Shown: positions 1-6,916, numbered from the stretch's first letter. The stretch is 8,765 nucleotides of DNA from Hyphomicrobiales bacterium (GCA_013812985.1 JACCSN010000210.1:1-8765), one strand, 5' to 3'. Notes: generated from the letters alone by a model not told the origin. Made by a program: numbers and translations.

Positions 1-128
1 CCTTGCAGGCTGTGCTTGCCCTTGATCTCACTGGCGATGTCGTCTTGATCAAAGGCATCCGGGCTGGTTTCGCCGACAAACTCAACGCCGCTCTTCGTGC
101 CCATGCCTTTGTGGCTCGCATTGGCCAT
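1..128 (-). CDS. Small hydrophilic protein, 5' part only (runs off left edge)
   Basis: An open reading frame enters from the left edge on the minus strand and starts at ATG 128-126. About 42 codons are visible. It begins MANASHKGMGTKSG and continues with an acidic stretch (SPDAFDQDDIASEIKGK). There is no signal peptide or membrane segment in the visible part. The start is chosen because AGGAG lies at 139-135, six bases upstream. Another ATG at 133-131 opens a different frame but sits too close to that ribosome-binding site. Codon third positions are GC-rich, as in the other genes here. I do not recognise the family. Small, charged, Lys/Gly-rich proteins like this are common unnamed proteins in Hyphomicrobiales, and no function is assigned. 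The 92 bp between this start and the next minus-strand gene hold no clear promoter. Confidence 0.6.
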   Translation of the reverse strand, partial: MANASHKGMGTKSGVEFVGETSPDAFDQDDIASEIKGKHSLQ

Positions 129-220
129 GCCATTCTCCTTCTTGCACCCGTGTCGAGATCTTCACTTTGCTACGTTCGTGAAACGGCGATAATCGGATCT
201 GCGAAACTGCCCGATTTCGT

Positions 221-307
221 CTAGAAAATCACCATCAGGATGCCGACGACCACCAACAGTCCGATCAAAAAGATGACCCCCATGGTGCCACCTATGAACT
301 TCAGCAT
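221..307 (-). CDS. 28-residue single-helix membrane microprotein
   Basis: The frame runs ATG 307-305 to TAG 223-221 and encodes 28 residues. It starts MLKFIGGTMG and then is almost wholly Val/Ile/Leu/Phe/Gly to the end (GVIFLIGLLVVVGILMVIF), so nearly the whole chain would be one transmembrane helix with a short Lys-bearing N-terminus. A ribosome-binding site GGGAG lies at 318-314, six bases upstream. A possible general-stress promoter lies at 369-345, so the leader would be about 30 bases. The longer overlapping minus-strand frame (359-162) has no protein-like features and looks like a shadow. Tiny one-helix proteins of this kind are often missed by annotation. Likely roles in general are modulating a membrane partner or membrane stress, but none is shown here. 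Confidence comes from the good ribosome-binding site and the clean hydrophobic composition. Confidence 0.6.
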   Translation of the reverse strand: MLKFIGGTMGVIFLIGLLVVVGILMVIF

Positions 308-344
308 GATGATCTCCCGCTTGAGCTGGCTCGGCGTCCAGATA

Positions 345-369
345 AACCACGTCTACCATAAACCGTTCC
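345..369 (-). promoter_or_regulatory. Possible EcfG-type (general stress) promoter for the microprotein
   Basis: On the minus strand GGAAC (369-365) is followed after exactly 16 bases by GGTT (348-345). The alphaproteobacterial EcfG consensus is GGAAC-N16/17-CGTT, so there is one mismatch, at the first -10 base. It points at the 28-residue gene at a sensible distance. One-mismatch matches are expected by chance a few times in a window of this size, so position is the main support. Confidence 0.35.
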
Positions 370-433
370 GAATTCCTCGCGTTGGCCTTGATCCGACCCC
401 GACGCTCGGCAACTGACAGACGGCAGGAGAATC

Positions 434-445
434 GGAATTTATTCC
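434..445. repeat. Inverted repeat GGAAT-TT-ATTCC abutting the transglycosylase start
   Basis: GGAAT (434-438) and ATTCC (441-445) form a perfect 5-bp inverted repeat with a 2-base centre. It lies directly between the only good ribosome-binding sequence (AGGAG, 425-429) and the ATG at 446. It could be a protein-binding site or chance. A 2-base loop makes a stable RNA hairpin unlikely. Confidence 0.3.
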
Positions 446-1654
446 ATGCGGCGCCTCACTTCCGGACTGGTGATCATTGCGACGCTGGCGGCCTGCGCTC
501 CGGCTGCCGCCCAGGGAGATACAAGCTGCCGCGGCGGGCAGAGCTTTGAGGCTTGGCTCGCCGGCGTTCGCGACGATGCGACTCGCACGGGCGTGTCGGA
601 ACGCGCGCTTGCCGCTCTCAACCGCATCCAGCGTGATCCGCGCGTCCTGAAGCAGGATCGCGGCCAACCAACGCTTTCGCAAAGCTTCCTGGAATTTGCC
701 GGCCGCGTCGTGTCCTCCGACCGGCTGCAGCGGGGCCGCGCGCTGCTCAAGAAACATGCCCAGACTTTCGCCCGTATCGAGCGCGAGTTTGGCGTGCCGG
801 GCCCGGTGATCGTCGCCTTCTGGGGCCTGGAAACGGATTACGGCGCGTTCAGCGGCGATTTCTCCTCGCTGCGGTCGCTCGCCACGCTCGCCTATGATTG
901 CCGCCGGCCGGATTATTTTCGCACCGAGCTGATCGATGCACTCAGGATCGTCGAACGCGGTGACCTCGCGCCCAAGGACATGATCGGCGCTTGGGCCGGA
1001 GAGCTCGGGCAGGTCCAGTTCACGCCGTCCAACTACCTGAAATTCGCTGTTGACTATGACGGCGACGGCAGGCGCGATCTCGTCAGCAGCGTGCCGGATC
1101 TCACCGCCTCCACGGCCAATTACATCAGGTCGCTCGGCTGGCGCGGCGGCGAGCCGTGGCTGGAGGAGGTGCGGGTCGGCGGCGATGTCCCCTGGGCGGA
1201 AGCGGCGCGCGCCATCAAGCAGCCGCGCTCGTTCTGGGCGGGCGTTGGCGTCACCCGAGCGGATGGGAGCGCGCTCCCGTCCGATCGGACGCCGGCGGCG
1301 CTTTTGCTGCCGATGGGCCGGCTCGGGCCGGCGTTCCTGGGCTACGCAAACTTCGCCGTCTATTGGGAGTGGAACCAGTCCTCGAACTACTCGCTCGCGG
1401 CCGCCTATTTCGCCACGCGCCTCGCCGACGCCGCGCCTTTGAACCGGGGCGACGCTCCGGCGATTCTCAGCCCGGCCGAGATGCGCGAGGTCCAGGAGCG
1501 GCTGAACGCGATCGGATACGACGCCGGGAAACCGGATGGGCGGCTTGGCGAGACCACCCGCGCCGGCGTCAAGAAGGCCCAGCTCGCCTTCGGCCTGCCG
1601 CCCGACGGCTATCCGACGGGGGAATTGCTCACGATGCTGCGGGCGAAGCGGTGA
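446..1654 (+). CDS. Lytic murein transglycosylase (MltB type) with peptidoglycan-binding domain
   Basis: This 402-residue exported enzyme would cleave the MurNAc-GlcNAc bond of peptidoglycan, forming 1,6-anhydro ends. The N-terminus (1-23) is a signal sequence. LAAC at 14-17 is a possible lipobox, which would make it an outer-membrane lipoprotein like E. coli MltB, but AAAQ at 20-23 would also suit signal peptidase I. The transglycosylase domain covers about 33-332. It has the MltB-type catalytic motif GLETDYG (Glu129 the likely acid/base), GELGQVQFTPSNY at 185-197, the acidic AVDYDGDGRRDL at 201-212, and an N-x-S...A-x-Y-x-A-T-R-L stretch near 314-325. Residues about 342-400 form a PG_binding_1 domain. 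AGGAG at 425-429 is 16 bases from the ATG, which is long; GGA at 434-436 is closer but weak. It is transcribed towards the exporter gene and ends 3 bp from it. The family call is firm; the exact MltB subfamily is less so. Confidence 0.93.
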   Translation: MRRLTSGLVIIATLAACAPAAAQGDTSCRGGQSFEAWLAGVRDDATRTGVSERALAALNRIQRDPRVLKQDRGQPTLSQSFLEFAGRVVSSDRLQRGRALLKKHAQTFARIEREFGVPGPVIVAFWGLETDYGAFSGDFSSLRSLATLAYDCRRPDYFRTELIDALRIVERGDLAPKDMIGAWAGELGQVQFTPSNYLKFAVDYDGDGRRDLVSSVPDLTASTANYIRSLGWRGGEPWLEEVRVGGDVPWAEAARAIKQPRSFWAGVGVTRADGSALPSDRTPAALLLPMGRLGPAFLGYANFAVYWEWNQSSNYSLAAAYFATRLADAAPLNRGDAPAILSPAEMREVQERLNAIGYDAGKPDGRLGETTRAGVKKAQLAFGLPPDGYPTGELLTMLRAKR

Positions 1655-1657
1655 GGG

Positions 1658-2272
1658 TCAGCGGCTCCGCGAAAGCGCCAGCCAGACCCCACCGCCGATG
1701 ACGCAGCCGCCGCTCAGCCGCGAGAGCCATTTGATCTGCGGCTGCGAGATGCGGCGGCCGGCGCCGCCGATGAGCGCCGCATAGACACTGTCCGACACAG
1801 CGGCGACGACGAGCGCCGTGCCCCCCATGATAAGCACCTGCGTCAGGTAATCCCGCGCTGGATCGATGAACTGCGGGAACAGCGCGCCGAGGAAGGCGAG
1901 GGTCTTGGGATTGCTGATCCCGACCAGGAATCCCTGCAGGAAAAAGCCTCCACGCGGCGCTTGGGCGGCCCCGCTGGTTCCAAAGGAGCCGCTGGCACGC
2001 ACCAGCTTCACGCCGAGCCAAATCAGATACGCCGCGCCGGCGAGCCTGACCCACTCGAACCACCAACCCATGGCCTCGATAAGCGACGCGAGGCCGACGA
2101 TCACCACCCCGACCATAACCGCCAGTCCTGCCTGATTGCCGGCAACGTTCAAGAGTCCCGCCCGCGTGCCGTGGGCGAGGCTATTGGCGATGATGAGCGT
2201 GACGGTGGGGCCGGGCACGATCACGATGATGATCGTGGTCACAAGAAAGGCGAGGTAGACCTCGATCGACAT
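1658..2272 (-). CDS. LysE/RhtB-family amino-acid-type exporter
   Basis: This 204-residue inner-membrane protein has about six hydrophobic segments and the family's usual length. Seen in sequence are the N-terminal PGPTVTLIIANSLAHGTRAG (Pro20-Gly21-Pro22), AYLIWLG at 81-87 and the NPKTLAF motif at 121-127, all typical of LysE/RhtB (threonine/homoserine/lysine efflux) proteins. The family exports amino acids or related compounds using the membrane potential; the substrate cannot be read from sequence. GGAG at 2282-2279 lies six bases before the ATG and is fused with the stop codon of the upstream DUF1993 gene (TAGGAG), so the two genes are almost certainly co-transcribed and perhaps translationally coupled. 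It ends 3 bp from the convergent transglycosylase gene, with no terminator between them. Confidence 0.9.
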   Translation of the reverse strand: MSIEVYLAFLVTTIIIVIVPGPTVTLIIANSLAHGTRAGLLNVAGNQAGLAVMVGVVIVGLASLIEAMGWWFEWVRLAGAAYLIWLGVKLVRASGSFGTSGAAQAPRGGFFLQGFLVGISNPKTLAFLGALFPQFIDPARDYLTQVLIMGGTALVVAAVSDSVYAALIGGAGRRISQPQIKWLSRLSGGCVIGGGVWLALSRSR

Positions 2273-2281
2273 CGCTTGCTC

Positions 2282-2788
2282 CTACAGGCCGCCGATGAAG
2301 TCGGGCTTGCCGAGGGGGACGCCTCTGCTTCTCAGGATGTCGTAGGCGGTGGTCACGTGGAAATAGAAGTTCGGCAGCGCGAAATGGAGCAGGTAGCGCT
2401 GACCCGTGAATTGGCGCGACCCCGAGCGGAGCGTAAGCGTCACCTCCCTGTCCTCGCCGCCGTCGATCTCGCCGGTCTCGATGCTGCTGATGAAGTCGAG
2501 CGTCTTGGCGATGCGCGCCTTCAGCTCCTCGAAGCTCGCCTCGTCGTCCGGGTATTTGGGAATCTCGCGGCCGGAAAGCCGCGCCGCCGCGCCTTTGGCG
2601 CTATCGGAGGCGATCTGCACTTGCCCGGATAGCGGGATCATATCGGGCGCGAGCCGCGCCTGGATCAGCTCCGCCGGGTCGATCCCTTGCGCCTCGGCGT
2701 GCGCCGCCGCCTTGTCGAGAATGGCGGAAAGCGCCGTCAGCATCCGTTGAAAGACCGGGACCGAAGCATGATACATCGAGAGGGGCAC
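2282..2788 (-). CDS. DUF1993 family protein, GTG start
   Basis: This 168-residue soluble protein matches the DUF1993 family in length and layout. It starts with PLSMYHASVPVFQRML, then has ARLAPDMIPLSGQVQIASD (about 45-63), KGAAARLSG (about 65-73), a central DGGEDRE and a C-terminal LPNFYFHVTTAYDILR. No signal peptide is present. The family is mostly alpha-helical and unassigned; its His-bearing helical layout recalls DinB-like four-helix proteins, which is inference. The start is GTG at 2788-2786. AGGAAA at 2801-2796 is seven bases upstream, whereas the next ATG (2776-2774) has no ribosome-binding site. The gap to the peptidase gene is 16 bp and to the exporter gene 9 bp, so it sits in the middle of an operon. 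Confidence 0.88.
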   Translation of the reverse strand: MPLSMYHASVPVFQRMLTALSAILDKAAAHAEAQGIDPAELIQARLAPDMIPLSGQVQIASDSAKGAAARLSGREIPKYPDDEASFEELKARIAKTLDFISSIETGEIDGGEDREVTLTLRSGSRQFTGQRYLLHFALPNFYFHVTTAYDILRSRGVPLGKPDFIGGL

Positions 2789-2804
2789 GGGAATATTTCC
2801 TGAT

Positions 2805-4904
2805 CTAAAGCTCGGCCTGCGCTGGTACGTTGATGAAGCCCCGTTTGCGCATCAGGGCTTCAGGCTTAGGCATCCGGCCGCGGAAGGCGGTGTAGGCCGC
2901 CTCCGGATCGCGGAGCGAACCCGCCGAATAGACGTATTCATGAAGTTTTCTGGCAGTTTCGGGATGAAAAAGCTCCCCGGTCTCCTTGAAGGCGTCAAAG
3001 CCGTCCGCGTCCAGAACTTCCGACCAGAGGTAGCTGTAATAGGCCGAGGAATAGCCGTCGCCGGAGAAGATATGGCCGAAATGGGCAGGGCGGTGGCGCA
3101 TGACGATAGCTGGCGGCATGCCGATCCGCTCCAGCGAGGCGCGCTCGAACGCAGCAACGTCGATATCCTCGGCTTCTCCCAGGAGATGGAAATCCAGGTC
3201 GACCAGGGCCGACGACACGTATTCCACCGTCGCGAAACCCTGGTTGAAGTTTCGCGCGGCGAGCAGGCGCCGCAGGAGGCCCTCCGGCATCGGCTCGCCG
3301 CTCTCGTGGTGAACGGCGAAGCGCCTCAGGATTTCCGGCTGCTCCAGCCAGTGCTCGAAGAGCTGCGACGGGAACTCGACGAAATCGCGCGAGACGTTTG
3401 TTCCCGCGAGCATGGGATACGTCACGTCCGAGAGGAGGCCGTGCAGAGCATGACCGAATTCATGGAAGAGGGTCCGCGCGTCGTCGAAGCTCAGCAGCAC
3501 CGGAGATTCGCTGCGGGCTTTGGAAAAGTTTATCACGTTGACGACGATGGGGCGGATCTCGCCGGCCAGCTTCTCCTGCCCACGGAAAGAGCTCATCCAG
3601 GCGCCGCTCCGCTTGGAGGCGCGGGCGAAGTAATCGCCCAGGAACAAACCGATATGGCAACCCTGCGAATCCTGAACCTCCCAGGCTCGCACGTCCGGAT
3701 GATAGAGCGGCACGTCGTTGCGCGGGGCGAAGGAAAGTCCGAAGAGGCGGCTCGCCGTGTGGAATGCGGCTTCGATCACGTTCTCAAGCTTCAGGTAGCG
3801 CTTGATCTCGCTCTCTTCGATGTCGAACTCGGCGATGCGGCGTCGCTCCGAGTAATAGCGCCAGTCCCAGGGGGCGATCTCGAAATTTCCCCCCTCGCTG
3901 CGGATCATCTCCTGCAGGGCGTCGGCTTCCCGAAGCGCTTGTTCGCGTGCCGGCTTCCACACCGCGTGCAAGAGGTCGAGCGCGGCTTCCGGCGTACTCG
4001 CCATCGTATCGTCAAGGCGAAAATGGGCAAAGCTCCGATAGCCGAGAAGAGCCGCGCGCTCGGCCCTGAGCGCGACCATCTCGGCGATGATCGCCCGGTT
4101 GTCCGTCGGCCCGCCGCTTTCCCCGCGCGCGCCCCAGGCCCGAAACGCGCTTTCCCGCAGATCGCGCCGACTGGAGAATTGGAGGAACGGCTCGATGGAG
4201 GAGCGAGCCAAGGTAATGACATGCTTGCCGGGACGGCCGCGATCGGCGGCCGCCTTCGCCGCCGCTTCGCGAAGCGAATCCGGCAGGCCGGCCAGATCGT
4301 CTTCCGCTTCCAGCACGAGCGCGTAAGCCTTCTCGTCGGCGAGCACGTTCTGGCCGAATTTCGTGCCGAGCGTCGCAAGCCTCTCGCTGATTTTGGCCAG
4401 CCGCTGCTTCTTTTCGAAAGGCAGGCCAGCGCCCTGGCGGCGGAAGATCGTGCCGTAGCGTTCCAGCACGCGGCTTTGTTCGGCTGTCAGCCCCAAGGTC
4501 TCCCGTCGCGACTGCAAATCCTCGATCCTGCGGAACAGGTCCTCGTTGAGATAGATGGCGTTCCTGTGCTTCGCCAGGATCGGGGCGACGGCAAGCTCGA
4601 TCTCCTCCAGCGCCTCGTTGGTATGCGCGCCGGCAAGGTTGAAGAAGACCGCGGAGACCTGCCGGAGCGAACGGCCGCTGAGTTCCAGGGCGGCGATCGT
4701 GTTCCCGAAGGTCGGCTCCGATCGATCGGCAGCGATCGCGTCGACCTCGGCGCGGCTCACAGCGACCGCCTGGTCAAATGCCGGGCGAAAATGATCCGGC
4801 GCAATTTCGCCGAACGGCGGCGCGCCGAACGGCGTGTCCCAATCGCGGAGGAGCGGATTGCCGTCGGGCCCCAGCGGAAAGCGTTGCGAAGCATGGAGCG
4901 TCAT
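2805..4904 (-). CDS. dcp: M3-family zinc oligopeptidase, Dcp-like
   Basis: This 699-residue cytoplasmic-type peptidase has no signal peptide. The zinc site is HEFGH at 481-485 (His481, Glu482, His485), with Glu510 in RDFVEFPSQ as the third ligand. The 29-residue spacing from first His to this Glu equals that of thimet oligopeptidase. The downstream GYSSAYYSYLW at 617-627 carries the Tyr/His-rich substrate loop of M3 enzymes. The stretch GTNVSRDFVEFPSQLFEHW favours dipeptidyl carboxypeptidase Dcp, which removes C-terminal dipeptides, over oligopeptidase A; the split between these two is inferred from motifs only. The length is normal and intact. The ATG at 4904-4902 has AGGA five bases upstream (4913-4910). 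It lies 39 bp after the cysteine-rich gene and 16 bp before DUF1993. A 667-codon open frame runs antisense through it, a known side effect of high GC. Confidence 0.92.
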   Translation of the reverse strand: MTLHASQRFPLGPDGNPLLRDWDTPFGAPPFGEIAPDHFRPAFDQAVAVSRAEVDAIAADRSEPTFGNTIAALELSGRSLRQVSAVFFNLAGAHTNEALEEIELAVAPILAKHRNAIYLNEDLFRRIEDLQSRRETLGLTAEQSRVLERYGTIFRRQGAGLPFEKKQRLAKISERLATLGTKFGQNVLADEKAYALVLEAEDDLAGLPDSLREAAAKAAADRGRPGKHVITLARSSIEPFLQFSSRRDLRESAFRAWGARGESGGPTDNRAIIAEMVALRAERAALLGYRSFAHFRLDDTMASTPEAALDLLHAVWKPAREQALREADALQEMIRSEGGNFEIAPWDWRYYSERRRIAEFDIEESEIKRYLKLENVIEAAFHTASRLFGLSFAPRNDVPLYHPDVRAWEVQDSQGCHIGLFLGDYFARASKRSGAWMSSFRGQEKLAGEIRPIVVNVINFSKARSESPVLLSFDDARTLFHEFGHALHGLLSDVTYPMLAGTNVSRDFVEFPSQLFEHWLEQPEILRRFAVHHESGEPMPEGLLRRLLAARNFNQGFATVEYVSSALVDLDFHLLGEAEDIDVAAFERASLERIGMPPAIVMRHRPAHFGHIFSGDGYSSAYYSYLWSEVLDADGFDAFKETGELFHPETARKLHEYVYSAGSLRDPEAAYTAFRGRMPKPEALMRKRGFINVPAQAEL

Positions 4905-4943
4905 CGGATTCCTGATTCAATTGCCTGCAGAGCGTCGAGATAG

Positions 4944-5528
4944 CTATGGGCCGGCAGCGGGTTGGTCGGAGCCGGGCGCCGTCTCGTCGTCAGCCGCCGG
5001 TGGCGCCCCGTCGGGAGTAGCCGTCTCCGGCAGCTGATCGCCTGATTCCGCTACGCCGTCTTTCTGTCCTACCGGAGGCGCCACAGCTTCAATCGGCGGC
5101 GGAGCTGCCGGTCCTGGAAAGCTCACGCCTTCGACCACTCGTTCATTGCCCTCCGGGTCGATGACAAATCCAAAATCGCAGTTGGTGGCGTTCTCGTCGC
5201 CGGCGCAGAGCGCGGCAAGGGCGTCGGTCAGCGCCTTCTCGCTCGGGGCGCCGCAGAGCACCTGGGTGGTGTGGAAGTCGGGAAGCCAAACCGTCATCGT
5301 TCCAGACCAGTTCGCCGGAAAACACCAGGCCGTCGCCCAGCACTCCTGGCCCGGCGCCTGCTCGGCGCATTGCTCGCGCGCGCAGGACAGCGCCTCTTGC
5401 GGGTCTTCGTGGCGGCACATCCAGGTGCCTTCCTCGGCTTGAGCGAAGCCGATTCCCTGAGGCGGGCTGTCCTGAGCGGAAGCCGGAACGGCAAGAAGGG
5501 CGAGGAGCAAGGCCGATATCGTGCGCAT
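4944..5528 (-). CDS. Cysteine-rich exported protein with acidic Pro/Ala tail
   Basis: From ATG 5528-5526 this gives 194 residues. The open frame extends to 5582, but the internal ATG gives a clean signal peptide (MRTISALLLALLAVPASA, cleavage before Gln19), whereas the extension does not. The mature part has eight cysteines (38, 49, 54, 63, 69, 92, 108, 117), enough for four disulfides, all before residue 118. Two segments look alike: Ala/Leu-rich with paired cysteines at about 42-69 and at about 95-117. This faintly recalls DUF4189-type secreted domains, but I cannot confirm it. Residues about 138-194 are Pro/Ala/Glu/Asp-rich and probably disordered. Expected location is periplasm or outside. 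There is no ribosome-binding site before the ATG, and a promoter-like element ends seven bases upstream, suggesting leaderless translation. It leads the peptidase operon; function is unknown. Confidence 0.8.
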   Translation of the reverse strand: MRTISALLLALLAVPASAQDSPPQGIGFAQAEEGTWMCRHEDPQEALSCAREQCAEQAPGQECWATAWCFPANWSGTMTVWLPDFHTTQVLCGAPSEKALTDALAALCAGDENATNCDFGFVIDPEGNERVVEGVSFPGPAAPPPIEAVAPPVGQKDGVAESGDQLPETATPDGAPPAADDETAPGSDQPAAGP

Positions 5529-5535
5529 CCGAGAC

Positions 5536-5564
5536 TTATAGCCGATGGCCGGCGAAGCCCCAAG
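5536..5564 (-). promoter_or_regulatory. Promoter-like element placed for a leaderless mRNA
   Basis: On the minus strand CTTGGG (5564-5559), 17 bases, then CTATAA (5541-5536). The alphaproteobacterial housekeeping pattern is CTTGAC-N17-CTATAT, so four of six and five of six bases match at the right spacing. Only seven bases separate the -10 element from ATG 5528-5526, so transcription would start at or next to the start codon. That fits the missing ribosome-binding site. It would drive the block of cysteine-rich protein, peptidase, DUF1993 and exporter separately from fsr. Confidence 0.5.
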
Positions 5565-5597
5565 CCCGCACGGGAGACACATTGTCGACGCTGCGCT

Positions 5598-6803
5598 CTA
5601 TACGCGACTTCGTTCGAGGTTCGGCAGGAAGATCGTGAGCACCCCGATCAAGGGCAGGAAGGAGCAGACGCGGAAGACGAATTCGATGCTCGTCGCGTCG
5701 GCGAGCTGGCCGAGCACCGCCGCGCCGATACCTCCCATTCCGAACGCCACGCCGAAAAAGATCCCGGCGATCGTGCCGACGTTCCCCGGCCTGAGCTCCT
5801 GCGCGAATACAACGATGGTGGAGAAGGCGGAGGCCATCACCGCCCCGATGATCACCGTGAGCACGCCCGACCAGAACAGGTTTGCGTAAGGGAGCGCCAG
5901 CGTAAACGGCAGCACGCCCAGGATCGAGATCCAGAGGACCAGCTTGCGCCCGAACCGATCACCGATCGGTCCGCCGAAGAACGTGCCCGCCGCCGTCGCC
6001 GCTAAGAACACGAACAGGTAAATCTGGGAGGCTTGGACCGATACATTGAATTTTTCGATCAGGTAAAACGTGTAATAGCTTGTCAGGCAAGCCATATAGA
6101 AGAACTTAGAAAACGTGAGTGTGAGGAGGACCAGGATTGCCGCAAGGACCTTCCGCGAAGATAGGCCGTGCTGATCCTCTGGCTGAACTCTATTCGGTCG
6201 TGACCCTGCTTGCCGCTTGTACCAGGAGCCGACATTTGACAAGATGGCGATGGCGAGCAGGGCGACAAGCGAGAACCAGGCGATGCTCCCTTGCCCGCCG
6301 GGGATGACGATGAAGGCGGCCGCGAGCGGACCGATCGCCGAGCCGATATTGCCGCCGACCTGGAAGACCGATTGAGCCAGGCCGTGCCGCCCGCCGGACG
6401 CCATTCGGGCGACGCGCGAGGATTCCGGATGAAACACCGATGATCCCATGCCCACCAGGGCGGCCGAGACGAGGAGCTCGGAGAAGCTCGAGGCCACTGA
6501 CAGGAGCAGGAGCCCGGCGAGCGAAAACCCCATGCCGATGGCGAGCGAATAGGGTTTCGGGCGCCGGTCCGTATAGAAGCCGACCACCGGCTGCAGCAAC
6601 GACGCGGTCATCTGGAACACCAGCGTGATCAGGCCGATCTGCGTGTAGCTCAGCCGGAACGAGCTTTTCAGCAGCGGGTAGAGCGCTGGAAACAGCGACT
6701 GGATTGTATCGTTCAACAAATGAGAGAAGGAGATCGCGAGGAGGATGGCGGTCACAGTCCCGGATTCCGCATGCCCGGCCGGCGCAACGCTGTTCTGGTT
6801 CAA
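5598..6803 (-). CDS. fsr: Fosmidomycin-resistance-type MFS exporter (Fsr), TTG start
   Basis: This 401-residue inner-membrane drug:proton antiporter of the major facilitator superfamily has about twelve membrane segments in two halves joined by a charged loop (about 197-220). Family signatures are SHLLNDTIQSL near the N-terminus, LQPVVGFYTDRRPKP (about 70-84), the highly conserved GSSVFHPESSRVARMASGG (120-138) continuing into RHGLAQS, and GPIGDRFGRK (278-287). E. coli Fsr, which expels fosmidomycin, is about the same length. The open frame reaches ATG 6935, but the extra 44 residues are Arg/Gly-rich and unlike any Fsr N-terminus. TTG 6803-6801 has GGAG six bases upstream (6813-6810) and gives the right length, so I place the start there. 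It lies divergent from the DUF1236 gene and 69 bp before the cysteine-rich gene. The natural substrate is unknown. Confidence 0.9.
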   Translation of the reverse strand: MNQNSVAPAGHAESGTVTAILLAISFSHLLNDTIQSLFPALYPLLKSSFRLSYTQIGLITLVFQMTASLLQPVVGFYTDRRPKPYSLAIGMGFSLAGLLLLSVASSFSELLVSAALVGMGSSVFHPESSRVARMASGGRHGLAQSVFQVGGNIGSAIGPLAAAFIVIPGGQGSIAWFSLVALLAIAILSNVGSWYKRQAGSRPNRVQPEDQHGLSSRKVLAAILVLLTLTFSKFFYMACLTSYYTFYLIEKFNVSVQASQIYLFVFLAATAAGTFFGGPIGDRFGRKLVLWISILGVLPFTLALPYANLFWSGVLTVIIGAVMASAFSTIVVFAQELRPGNVGTIAGIFFGVAFGMGGIGAAVLGQLADATSIEFVFRVCSFLPLIGVLTIFLPNLERSRV

Positions 6804-6835
6804 ATCTCGCTCCGGCTTCCGTGTTGACGTTTCAT
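6800..6835 (-). other. Possible 11-codon leader ORF overlapping the fsr start
   Basis: ATG 6835-6833 opens a frame of 11 codons (MKRQHGSRSEI) that stops at TGA 6802-6800, overlapping the TTG start of fsr by two bases in another frame. A GGCGG just upstream is a weak ribosome-binding site. This geometry would allow translational coupling to the weak TTG start. It could equally be chance. Confidence 0.2.
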
Positions 6836-6916
6836 AAGCCGCCGGGCCAGCGCGCGTCCACCTGCCTGCCGAGCCGCCGGGCAGCCAATTTTCGCGTTGT
6901 CGGCCGACGGGGCGAC

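Noticed and set aside
353..757. Minus-strand frames across the transglycosylase 5' region (353-757 and 439-750)
   Set aside because: They overlap the transglycosylase gene and the intergenic region antisense, with no signals of their own.
2940..4943. 667-codon plus-strand open frame
   Set aside because: It lies wholly antisense to the M3 peptidase, which has an intact active site and family length. Long mirror frames are usual in high-GC genes, and this one has no ribosome-binding site or recognisable domain.
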